Of a DNA stretch of 64,000 nt, positions 47,166 through 56,403 are shown piece after piece (positions within the stretch are counted from its first letter, which is position 1; the number at the start of each line of letters is the position of its first letter). This stretch comes from Diphasiastrum complanatum (taxonomy: Eukaryota > Streptophyta > Lycopodiopsida > Lycopodiales > Lycopodiaceae): positions 15,506,778 to 15,570,777 of the forward strand of contig CM055106.1 of the NCBI GenBank assembly GCA_029204225.1, given 5' to 3'. The notes under the pieces were generated by a model. The model searched no databases, had not been told where the DNA came from, and was given only the letters and a program-made list of their open reading frames with translations. The translations under genes were made by a program, and so were the position numbers.

Positions 47166-49173
47166 CTATTTAGTCAATTTATCTATATTTTCTTTATCAG
47201 TATTAAAAACTGATAAGAGAACAGCTCCTTCTATAATCTCGTCTTCCTTTGTTTTGGGAAGGGCCTCAATGCCTTTTAAGGCAAGAGGATTCTCTGCTAT
47301 AGTATTGCCTTCCTCTGTATTAGAAAGGACTTCTATTCCTTTTCGATCGTATATAATAAGATCTGCATCCTGAGCAACCTGAAAGGCTGGAGCAGCTTGT
47401 TTTTGAGGGCCTTCGATCTCAGGTGCAACGCTTACATCGTTATGGGCAAAGGTTCTAATCAACTCTTGCCAAAATCTATATACATCATCAGGAGTATACG
47501 GCTCAAGAGTGAACTGTCATCACAAAACACGAGAATCAGCAATTACAAACAATGATAGTTAAAAAATATGAATCAAAATTACAAATGAACAGAATATTAC
47601 CTTTTCAATACCTACATCCACTTGTAAATTCTACTCAAAAAATAACTTCGTATTGTACAGGACGAACCATGCACAACTAAAAGCGTCGTTTTGCTATACA
47701 CACAACATATATAGAATGAAATTAGTAATATTATGATAGAAATTTTATTTATGCTATGATGAAATATTTGAACTAAAAAAAGAATACATGCATATTAGAG
47801 ATAAATTGAATATACCTTGAGATATCTAATGGTTATCTCTCCAATTGAAGTTGTTGTTGTCGGTATTTCCCAAACGACATCATAAAGTAGAGAATCAAAT
47901 TCTTTATGTGTATTTGCAGTTGAGTTTAATTTTACACAGAGAAAATTTGATACTCCCTCCTTATTTTTCTTTATAGAAAGAATGTTCATGCTCCAATGCC
48001 GATTGCAACAACCAAAATACAAATATCAATAAATCCATACTTACGAAAGCAATCCTTACCTATTAAAGCAATGAAACATGCAACAATCCAAATTAAAGCA
48101 ACAAAAACAAAAGAGCAATCCTTACTTATTTTCAAATGGAATCAAATAAAATTTTGCCACATGACTGCATTCGATAAAATATATAGCCTTCTCAATATTG
48201 GCTTCTTTTGCCTTTATCGCTCCCATGAAAAATGGACTAACAACAAAAACTATACCATGGGAATCAGAACTAATACTATTCTGCAAAAAAGATACTCCAG
48301 CTTCTACTATAATATCTGAAATTTTTGAGGTTTTATCTTTCAGCTCGGCACAAAATTTGGGACCTAATCTAAAGCTTGTAGGTGAATCTGGAAGAAAAAA
48401 TCAAAAAAATCGTCGAGAAGATCAATTTTATTAGGTAGGTAGGCCTCGTATTGGTTATAATGGTCAGAATCAAAATAAACTTGGGCAGGATCGTATGGAA
48501 TTCTTACAAAAAGATTATGTACAGGAGCAGAAAAAGAAGTAGAAACAATATTTACAAATTTCTCTGTTATTTTGTCGAGCTCCTCTTGGGTAATCAATAG
48601 TTTTGGTGAAGAAACCTATTGAGGAGCTGGACGAATAACAAGAGGAGGAAGGGGTGAAGATTATCGATCTGAATCAAATTCTCTAGCATCTGACTCAGAG
48701 CTCAGGACGATCCGGGGTCTCTTGGTTGGGATAACTCTACGAGGAAGAGAAGCAGCTGGCCTTCGAGATCCAGCCTTCTTGGGGACAAGCTGCTGTAGAC
48801 CAGAATAACGGTCCCAAAGCCTTCTGAGAATGATGAAATCTTTTGGCATGATGGTGACACGCTTACCATGCATTGTCAAAAGACAAGTATTCTCAAAATT
48901 CTGGGACAGAAAATCTTATGCAGCACCCTGTAAGGCCTGCATGGCTGTCACGGCAAAACGAACATTTAGCCCAAGTGATAGAGTGACATTCCTTATAGAT
49001 CGACTGAAAGGAGCTCTAAGGATCAATAGTTCAGTTGATCTCTGAAGTTTTCTAATCTCCCTCAGCCAGACCTGCTTTCTGCCATGCCTATGGCCAGTAA
49101 CAGGGGGAACACGGGCATGGGATGGCTGTATAGTGGTTATGGCACGGGCAGTGGATTTGGTCTTGGCCATCAT
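47166..49173 (-). pseudogene. Histone H3-like domain fused to a Ulp1/C48-like protease, decayed
   Basis: Minus-strand multi-exon reading frame. Exon 1 starts at ATG 49170 (or 49173), MAKTKSTAR, and has an H3 fold: LREIRKLQRSTELLI (residues 36-50), APFSR, NVRFAVTAMQALQ, FENT, HGKRVTIMPKD (101-111). The tail is short (about 35 residues) and loop 1 is not lengthened. A basic then acidic extension follows (SGLQQLVPKKAGSRRP; SSESDAREFDSD). Stops: TAA 48916-48918 at the Glu in ALQEA of H3, TAA 48661-48663, TAG 48616-48618. Later exons: 48387-48126, 48002-47816, 47693-47601, 47513-47166, with matching phases. They give AKFYLIPFEN then RHWSMNILSIKKN, FDSLLYD and QNDAFSCAWFVLY, matching the His, Asp, Gln and Cys positions of Ulp1-type SUMO proteases. 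The acceptor before HW is CAA, not CAG. A TAG also breaks exon 4. H3 identity is firm; the protease call is moderate; one ancestral protein is inference. Confidence 0.7.
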
Positions 49174-49495
49174 TCTAAGAAGAAAAAAATTAACACAAAA
49201 AAGTTTAAACAAAAGAAGAGGGAATGAAAACAAAAAAATTTGCGATAAAAGAGCACTTGAGATGGATACCAGAACTAAATATCGGTTTCGAACGTAAGAT
49301 ATACACAAAACGCTCGAAAGCGATATTGGACTAACAACGGTATCGGTCTTGAGCACACTGTGAGAAGGCGGACGATTGAACGGTGAGAGGGCACACTTGA
49401 GAGTGATATAGGGAGCGAAAATCGAAAATTCTGCAAAAAAAAATGAAAATTTCGAGGACTTATATATACAAAATTTTTGCACGTGTGAAAAGACA
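49174..49495 (-). promoter_or_regulatory. Promoter and 5' leader of the H3-like gene
   Basis: The minus strand has a G-box CACGTG (49480-49485) and a TATA box GTATATATAAG (about 49460-49470), about 290 bp upstream of the start codon. The leader contains CCGATAC, CCAATATCGCTTTCGAGCG and a T-rich end before the ATG. All of these elements recur in order on the plus strand at 49711-50100. Confidence 0.65.
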
Positions 49496-49710
49496 GCTGA
49501 AGACACATGTCGTCAGCTAATTGGTCCACGTGGAATGTCCGTATTGACAATGATGACTCAATTATGAGGCCACATGGGTTGGGACACATGCATAAATCCC
49601 TTTTTGACACGTGTCATTCTTGCATGTGATAGATGTCAAATCAATCATTCTCTGTACGGCGTATCAATTTTGACCAGTCATACACCAACATGAATTCTTT
49701 CGTAGCTCCT
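49496..49710. promoter_or_regulatory. Bidirectional spacer with G-boxes
   Basis: The centre of the head-to-head pair. It holds ccacgtgg (49526-49533) and gacacgtgtc (49606-49615), two more CACGTG cores besides those next to each TATA box. G-boxes bind bZIP and bHLH factors. No frame. Confidence 0.5.
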
Positions 49711-50100
49711 CCACACGTGCAAAAAAAATTTATAAATAGGTCATTTTCGGCTCGAATTTTCACGCAAATTTACGATTTCTTGGCCGAATATCGGTTTCAA
49801 GCACGCCGTTTGCACTGATTACCCTCCGTTGACTAACTTGTGCCTGGAACCAATACTGCCTTGTTCGGTATCGCATTCAAGTGCCCCTTACATTTCCTTT
49901 CTTTTCTACTCTTTGTTCACGTGTTCGGATCCGATACTCTAATTTCCAATATCTCTTTCGAGCGCACATTGTCTTGAGGTTCTTGCCTGACCTGCAGTTT
50001 GCACTGAGAGCGATATTTGGAATTTTACATCTATTGTTTTTGTTTAAAATGTCTAATTTTAATTCTAGTTTGCTTTTTTTTTTTTTCTTGAATTTGGTAT
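49711..50100 (+). repeat. Inverted second copy of the H3-like promoter and leader
   Basis: The plus strand reads ccacacgtgc (49711), then tttataaatagg (49729-49740), ccgatactc, ccaatatctctttcgagcg (about 49950-49968) and a T-rich stretch ending ttttcttg (50091-50098). The order and spacing follow the minus-strand promoter and leader at 49174-49495. After the T-rich end, where the other copy has its ATG, no histone sequence follows. So promoter and leader were duplicated head-to-head, or the second gene body was lost. Confidence 0.65.
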
Positions 50101-51060
50101 TACTGATAGATTGGAGTATTTCAAGTCTCTTTTTGCTTCTTTATTTGATGTAGGATGTTAGAAGATTGGGTGACATTCTCAGGTTTTGAGTTGTGAAGAC
50201 GTTTGGGATGCTTGGCTTTCTTAACCTCAATGAACTTCTTGAAAATGGTAGATGTGAGATATGTTTCGATAAAGCTTGAAGATAGCTGATTGCATAATTT
50301 GAGAACATTGCAAGGCCTACTAAAGAAAAAACAATCTTGTATTACAAACAAAACTCTAGAAATTTTCACACTAGTGGGCAATTAGCTAGGCATTTTCACA
50401 CTATCTATCCCACTTGTCTTTATTATCAATATTTGATTGATTATTCATTTTGGCAATCAATCTCTATATACATGAATTTGTATCCCTTTTACATCTTTAA
50501 ATTCGAAACATATGCTCAAACATATATCCATTTCAAATAAGTGAATCGGTGAAATAATTTTTTTAGAATGTTAGTACTTGTTATAGTCAAAGCTATGAGT
50601 ATCATTTTCTTGGCACATTGCCATGAAGAGGTGGCAATTTTCCTCTTCAAAATGTTCAAGAGGAAAATTATGTTCGTGTCCTTGCAATTTTAAAATATGC
50701 AGTTTGAACTTTGAAATTTGGCAAGGAAAAGATTATTTAAAAAACATAATTTCATTGATTGAAAATGAATATAAATTTGAGCCTATGTATACATCAAGTT
50801 CTTTGTAAGGACACTATCCTCAAATGGTGTTGCCTTCTATAACTAGTACACAAGTGCATGTACTTGTTGATTTTTGTCAAATGTTTCAAAAAACTTATAG
50901 AGCTCTTTTCTTGTCAGATACCACACCATCAAAGAAATGTGCAAGAGTACATGCTCAATCTACAAACTAGAATGCAAACAAATGCATCGGTCAAATGCTT
51001 AACTTGCAACACCGATCACAACAACATGCGAGGAAGCCACAAAAAAACTGGGAAAACTAT
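50101..51060. other. No gene recognised
   Basis: AT-rich. Short frames have no family features. If the duplicated promoter at 49.7 kb once drove a gene, its body would be here, but no H3-like or protease-like residues were found. Confidence 0.45.
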
Positions 51061-51820
51061 TGTTGGAGGGTTTGCGGATCCCAAGACAACCCTAATCCTA
51101 GTTAATAAGTGAGAGGGATTTGGCAACCTGCGTGTGTAAGTCCAACTCGATGATCACATAGTTATTTGATTGATTAGTTAAAAGTTAATAAAAGGACTTT
51201 AGGCCTTTTTGCAAAACTTCGAATGTCGTAGGGTCTAAATGTCAAGTTAGTGAATAAAAGTTGGGTTTCCCTCCAATTTTGATGGTTCCAACACTTTTTT
51301 TAATTTGAATAAAAAGAGAGGCAAGACTGGACCAATAGGATTTAGAGGCCAGGGTCCTCCTCTCTACTATAAAAAAAGACCAACTCGAGTTGTTCCTCAT
51401 GTTCATTTCCTCATTTCAATAAAGCAGATTGGTTCTCTTTAGAAATGGATTAATGAATGTCCTTGCTCTTTCTCTCTTCTCCTCCATTACTCATGTTTTC
51501 TTTGGATTTTACTAATTGTTGGATTTGATCATTATTGGGACTGCTATTTCTTATGCTTTTTGGGAGAGAGAAAGGGAGAGAGAAGAGTAAGTTTCTATCA
51601 TTGTTGTGGATTTAGGGTTAATGGAAGTAGGGTTAATGGATGTAGTGTTAATGCTTAGTGTTAATGGATGTTAGTGTTAGATCCTCCATTCATGTTGAAA
51701 TCTGAACTATATTATCGCTCTCATGGAAACGAACCTCCGCGTGACAACTAACTCCGTCTCTTTGATGCTAGATTGACTAGATCTTGGATTCAGATTAGGC
51801 AAGGAAAGAAACCCACTACA
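51061..51820 (+). repeat. LTR of the Tat-like family, copy 3 (5' LTR)
   Basis: Plus orientation, TGTTGGAGGGTTTGCGGATC to CCCACTACA, 760 bp, full length. It matches 12802-13557 and 28654-29426. It includes gactggaccaataggattt (CCAAT block), ctctactataaaaa (TATA-like), and the attaatg repeat near 51600-51690. Confidence 0.88.
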
Positions 51821-52510
51821 ATTTTGGCACTATTGCCATGGAGCTACGCTTTTCAGTTTGTAGCATGTTTGGCTGATGGTTAGCTTGCATTAGGCATCTT
51901 GTTGTGGCATGAATAGTGTTAAAACTGCATTGTAGGGTTAGTTTGGGATTGATTTTGCTAAATTTTGAGTGGATTTGCTTGTTTGAGATCTAATATGATT
52001 ATTAAACAGGGAAAGCTATTCAGATTACCAATCTTAAGATCCATTTGGATTTGAGATATCAGAGAAAATAACAAAAATTTGTCAAATCTGTCAAATTTAG
52101 TCAAAAAGAGGCAAAAAGTCTCATAAGAACCCAGAACTTTTTACCCTCTTTCAGAAAACATTCGTCGAGTTGCAGACACCTTTGGTTTTGTTTACAGAAC
52201 CTTCAGTTTGAAGGGCGAAGATCAATTCCCAGCAGATTTCCAGAAACATCAGAAAAATCACCAGAAAACACCAAAAATTATCAAAACCCTAAAAAAAATA
52301 CAGAAAAAGAACCTTCGCCCAATTCACTATGCTTATATGTGATTCAGATCTATCTACTGCCAGGTCGACGAAGAATAATACCAAAAATATAAAGGTTTTC
52401 AGAGGATCAGTTATCATATTGTCATATTTTTGCCAAAAAAGTCACTTTTTTGCAAAATTACCAATATTACTCTTGATCCTTCGCCAGAACCTTCGCTGAG
52501 TTTCCAAAAT
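51821..52510 (+). other. Primer-binding site and leader of Tat-like copy 3
   Basis: TTTGGCACTATTGCCATGG at 51823-51841 is the degenerate tRNA-Asp-type primer-binding site. The leader begins similarly to that at 28468-28632, and from about 52195 has several ACCTTCGCC-type motifs also found at 15690-16040. It ends near 52510, where minus-strand copia sequence begins; no gag or pol of this element follows. Confidence 0.65.
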
Positions 52511-52513
52511 ATT

Positions 52514-52881
52514 CTATTCGAGGCTTTTTGTGCATCTGGTGAGATATGCACATGCTGCTTGAAGTTTTTTGTCGTTGATTGCTTCCAGCCTATACCCATC
52601 CTTGTTCTTCCACTTGGTCACAGAGGGATCAATATATTTGAAATATGCCATTTGCTCTATCTTCTGGAGTGTCCGTGTGACTGTGTTTGGCCCTCGTGGG
52701 AAACCATAAGGTTGCAAGTCAGTTGCCGCAAAGGATACGTTATAGACATAATGACTCTCAAAAGAGTCAATTCTGGATGTGTCGTGATGATCATCACCCA
52801 GCTGTCGTATGAGCTTGGCAAGCTTGTAAGCAGTTGCATTACTGCGTCTTGATCATCTATGACAGATCCGACAGCGGCCAT
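52514..52881 (-). pseudogene. Ty1/copia gag fragment
   Basis: The frame 52881-52657 has DDQDAVMQLLTSLPSSYDSW and HPELTLLRVI, the LL.SLP.SYD pattern of copia gag. An adjoining frame (52717-52514) has a Lys-rich helix (KWKNKDGYRLEAINDKKLQA). Continuation in both directions is unrecognised. It appears to be a small inserted or recombined piece in the leader of Tat-like copy 3. Confidence 0.6.
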
Positions 52882-53526
52882 TTGCCTTAGCAGGTTCTTG
52901 AATTGATTAATGTGATTCTACTAAATGAGGCATCATAGAAGAAAGAACACCATGATTTTGCTACACCAAATAAGAATAAATATCCCAACCTCAGCATTCT
53001 AAGTAGCAATAACTGATAAAGGATATAAAGATATACCAATGTCCCAAGCAATCTATAAGGTCCAAGAATGTCTAGTACCAATAGTTGAACATGTTAGAAA
53101 GCAATGTCATGAACAAAGTAGATATGGTTTTCCATAAAACAAGAATTATGGTAATTTAATTTTTGAACCATAAAGGAGTTGTCATAAGAAGTTCAGAGTA
53201 AACGCAAATAATAAGCACCAAGCCGAATCCATGTTGCTCTTCATACAAATAGATAGACCAATGTTTTGAGTTATACAAATATCACCCTTTGAAAGGAATG
53301 AATAAGTCATTCACAAAAAAAAAAAACGAAACTAAAAAAGGAGTGAAATATGGAAGGATGAGTACATGTTGTCTTCAATTATAGCCCAAGCCAAATTTTT
53401 TATCTATCCCTTCCCACTTTACGAGGTGCATGTCATCTATGTCATCTACAAAAATACAATAACTAGAAAGTACACGTCAAAAGAATATAACAACAAAAAC
53501 AACAGAAAATTCAAACCCCTTTTTCT
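52882..53526. other. No clear gene; possible further copia debris
   Basis: Minus-strand frames near 52890-53110 contain weak patterns that might be integrase debris, but nothing decisive. The rest is AT-rich. Confidence 0.3.
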
Positions 53527-53552
53527 CCCCCCCCCCCCCCCCCCCACCCGCG

Positions 53553-53589
<37 letters not shown>
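53527..53589. repeat. Compound simple repeat C19 / (CG)n / (CT)n
   Basis: Nineteen C (53527-53545), then acccgcgcgcgc and about 16 ct units. Three simple-repeat types are joined without spacers. The open frames across it are artefacts. Confidence 0.95.
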
Positions 53590-53592
<3 letters not shown>

Positions 53593-53728
53593 AATAGATT
53601 TTTCGTAATGCGCTCCTATAGACATCTGCGCCATCAATCCTGTACCATCGATCCTGCAGTCACTCGCACCATAACGCCACATCTGGGCCATCAATCCAAG
53701 TGATGTTTGCTATCTATGTTCACATTTT

Positions 53729-53793
53729 TTGGCCGGCTCAGATGCAGAGCAATCTGCGGCAGCCGTAGATTGCTCTACATATGAGCCGACCAA
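53729..53793. repeat. Near-perfect 32-bp-arm hairpin
   Basis: Arms 53729-53760 and 53762-53793 around a single-base centre pair at 28 of 32 positions (core agagcaatct / agattgctct). The outer ends read ttggccggctca and tgagccgaccaa. It may be a fold-back element end pair or a short MITE. A second hairpin with the same ttggccg end lies at 54061-54120. Confidence 0.8.
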
Positions 53794-53957
53794 TTTTTTC
53801 TCAAAATAAATCGACATGTCATTGCTAGACTTGAGTAGATACATGCTAATTTTTTATGAGTTTCTTGCATATCCTTATTGCAAAGACCTACCGATAAGTG
53901 CTTTGTTCGATTGAAGGAGTTTCATGCTTGCTTTTTTCTGATTGCTTTCTGAATGGT

Positions 53958-54370
53958 GATCTGATTGCTCTTGTTCTTTACGTTTCACAAAGGTTTTACA
54001 CAATAAATGATGGCTACATCAATTGCACGATGAATTTTTTATTGTTTGTTGATTGATAACCGTTTTTTAAGAAAAAAAATTGGCCGACGCTGCTCCGGCC
54101 AACTTTTTTTCTTTAAAAAAATTCTTGAATGTTTTTCAAAGGGGGTTGCCTCCACAAACCTCCACAAAAGTTTTACATAAGTAATGATGGCTGCATCAAA
54201 TGGACAATGAAAACATTCAAATAGAAGATGGTCGATGCAGAAGCTCTTGTTCTTCACGTTTCACAAAGGTTTTACATACGCAATGATGGCTGATCAAATG
54301 CACAATGAATTTTCTAATTGTTTACTAATTGCTAACTGCTTTTTTTTGGAATAAAAAGTTGGCCAGCACA
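53958..54370. repeat. Tandemly duplicated hairpin-bearing unit
   Basis: ctcttgttct(t/t)(t/c)acgtttcacaa with ggttttaca and atgatggct occurs at about 53968-54012 and 54243-54290, and a partial copy is near 54166-54200. After the first unit lies a hairpin (54061-54120: aaaaattggccg, loop acgctgctc, cggccaacttttt, with ttttttaag/ctttaaaaaa outside). After the second the hairpin is half lost (ttggccagc near 54360). Confidence 0.6.
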
Positions 54371-54898
54371 AATGGTTTTAAGTCTGATTAAGTTCACCCA
54401 TTTATTTAGTTCGCATGAAAGATAGAAACGAATGAAGACAAGTAGTCAATATTGGTATCCTTGTATACAAATATATTCCTAGCCATTATGTCTCATATTC
54501 CAAGCTAATTGTACAAATAACAAGTGGCAAGTAATAGCACGAAGAAGTGGCTCAAAATATGCAATAGATGCAAAGTGTGATGATGACAATTGATATGTAA
54601 GCTTAAAAGCAAAACCTACTCTAGCTATAGATGAACAGAGGGTACAACCCTCGCTGACCCTTTTATTTGTAACCAGAATATCACAATTTAGCTCCACTCT
54701 AACGCTTTTGTTGCTCTTTCAACGATTCCACATGATGGCCAATAAGCAAGATACATAGTTTATGACAGCATGATCCGACACTTCATAAAGGTAGTCTTGA
54801 AGGCATTCACATTAGGGGTGCATATTTGAACTCAATATTTTAGGAAATCCACTAGTTATTTCCTTTGAATGCATGTAATCTATGGTTCTCTCAAATTT

Positions 54899-54918
54899 GC
54901 ACGTGCACGTGCACATAC

Positions 54919-54963
<45 letters not shown>
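54899..54963. repeat. Alternating purine-pyrimidine tract (GC/AC)n
   Basis: About 65 bp of almost strict purine-pyrimidine alternation: gcacgtgcacgtgcacat, acgcgtgcgcgcgcgc, then (ac)n. This is the classic composition for left-handed Z-DNA. Confidence 0.9.
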
Positions 54964-54965
<2 letters not shown>

Positions 54966-55828
54966 TGAGAGGGATGCTCTAGAGAAAAGCTCGCCAAGCT
55001 GACTTGGCTACGAAAAGTTCGCTTCACATAGCTCGCTATTTTCCCGCCCCCTTGTTGACCCCTTCTGGCCTATGAGGTATTATTTTTAAAACGCGGGGGT
55101 TGCAATGACATTATACCTTTTGATTCCTTCAAAAATTAATTAGACCTTGGGCTACCTCATGTCAAAGCTCAACTATTGGCAAGGCATAATTTTTACTGAG
55201 TTTTGGGTGTACAATTGCTGAACAGAAGTCAGAACGGGCAGAGTGGCAAGGCCTTTAAACACTCAAACTCTAGAGTTTGTTACTAAGAAATCAATCAATC
55301 GACAGATCTTCTCTGAGCCTTAGTAAGGGTAGCACCTGTTTCAGTCCTAAGCAAATTTATACTTCACGCTCTCTGAACTATCCTCATAGAGAAACATGCA
55401 TCCGAACCAGAAACCCTATACGCAGTTATGGGATTCTAGGCCCGTCAAGCCAAGAATTGGTCACATTCAACGAGAAACAGTCAAAACCTTGGACGGGAAG
55501 TGTCCACGGATTTGTGGTCTCGACACAAATTCACAGGACCATTTGTAGCTCAATTCCGTTGTCGTTTGTCCAGAAACGACTTTTTTGCCGTCGAGAATGC
55601 CACTAAATGCAGGACTGCGGGCAGAAGAATATTTTATTTTAGTATTTTACATTGCCAAAAAATTGTCATCCTATGTGGCAATCCTTATAGGGCTCTTTCC
55701 AAAGCTAAATTTTCTCTAATGCTTTGTATTTATTATTTTCTGAATCCAATCCAATTGTCTTATTGCATTCAAAATTATGTTAGTATGAATGTATGCTTTT
55801 CTGATTAACTATTTTATATATTTTTACC
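54964..55828. other. No gene recognised
   Basis: Frames at 55277-55808 (plus) have no family features. No repeat structure was noticed. Confidence 0.45.
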
Positions 55829-56315
55829 TATAGTGGATTTCTTTCCTTGCCTATCCTCAACCCAAGATCTAATCAGTCTAGCATCGAGGAGATGAAATTA
55901 GTTGTCACGCGTAGATTCGTTATGATGAGAGCGACAACATAGTTCAGATTTCAGCATGAATGGAAGATTCACATCTAACTCTACCATCCACTAACCCTAA
56001 GCATTAACACTACATCCATTAATACTAGATCCTCTGAATCCTATTGGTCCATTTCTGCCTCCCTAACTAATCAAACTTAAAAAAGAGTGGGAACCCATTC
56101 AAATTGGAGGGAAACCCAACTTTATTCACTAACTTGACATTTAGGCCCTGCGACATTAAAAGTCCCGCAAAAAGGCCTAAAGTCCTTTTATTAACTTTCT
56201 AATTGATCAAATCTCTATGTGATCATCAGGTTGGACTTACACACGTAGGGTGCCAAATCCCTCTCACTTATTAACTAGGGTTAGGGTTGCCTTGGGATCT
56301 ACAAACCCTCCAACA
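55829..56315 (-). repeat. LTR of the Tat-like family, copy 4 (3' LTR, internally deleted)
   Basis: Minus orientation, TGTTGGAGGGTTTG start at 56315 and ending near 55829 (plus strand tatagtgg in place of tgtagtgg). About 270 bp are missing inside, the join being near 56030 (tagatcctctgaatcc). It is preceded by a polypurine tract (minus strand TTTTAGTGGGGAATAT). Confidence 0.85.
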
Positions 56316-56403
56316 ATATTCCCCACTAAAACTGGCGGCGTTCCCACGACACCTGCGAAATGCAGTTACTATGGGTTTTTATTTGCTTCACATCGAATCT
56401 TTA

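Noticed and set aside
48616-48918. Alternative genetic code (TAA/TAG read as amino acids) to explain the stops in the H3-like gene
   Set aside because: Neighbouring intact genes use the standard code, and the same locus also has a broken splice site; decay is simpler.
47166-49173. Giant-virus insertion as the source of the H3-like and protease-like sequences
   Set aside because: The reading frame has plant-type GT-AG introns in consistent phases and a plant TATA promoter; no other viral gene is seen.
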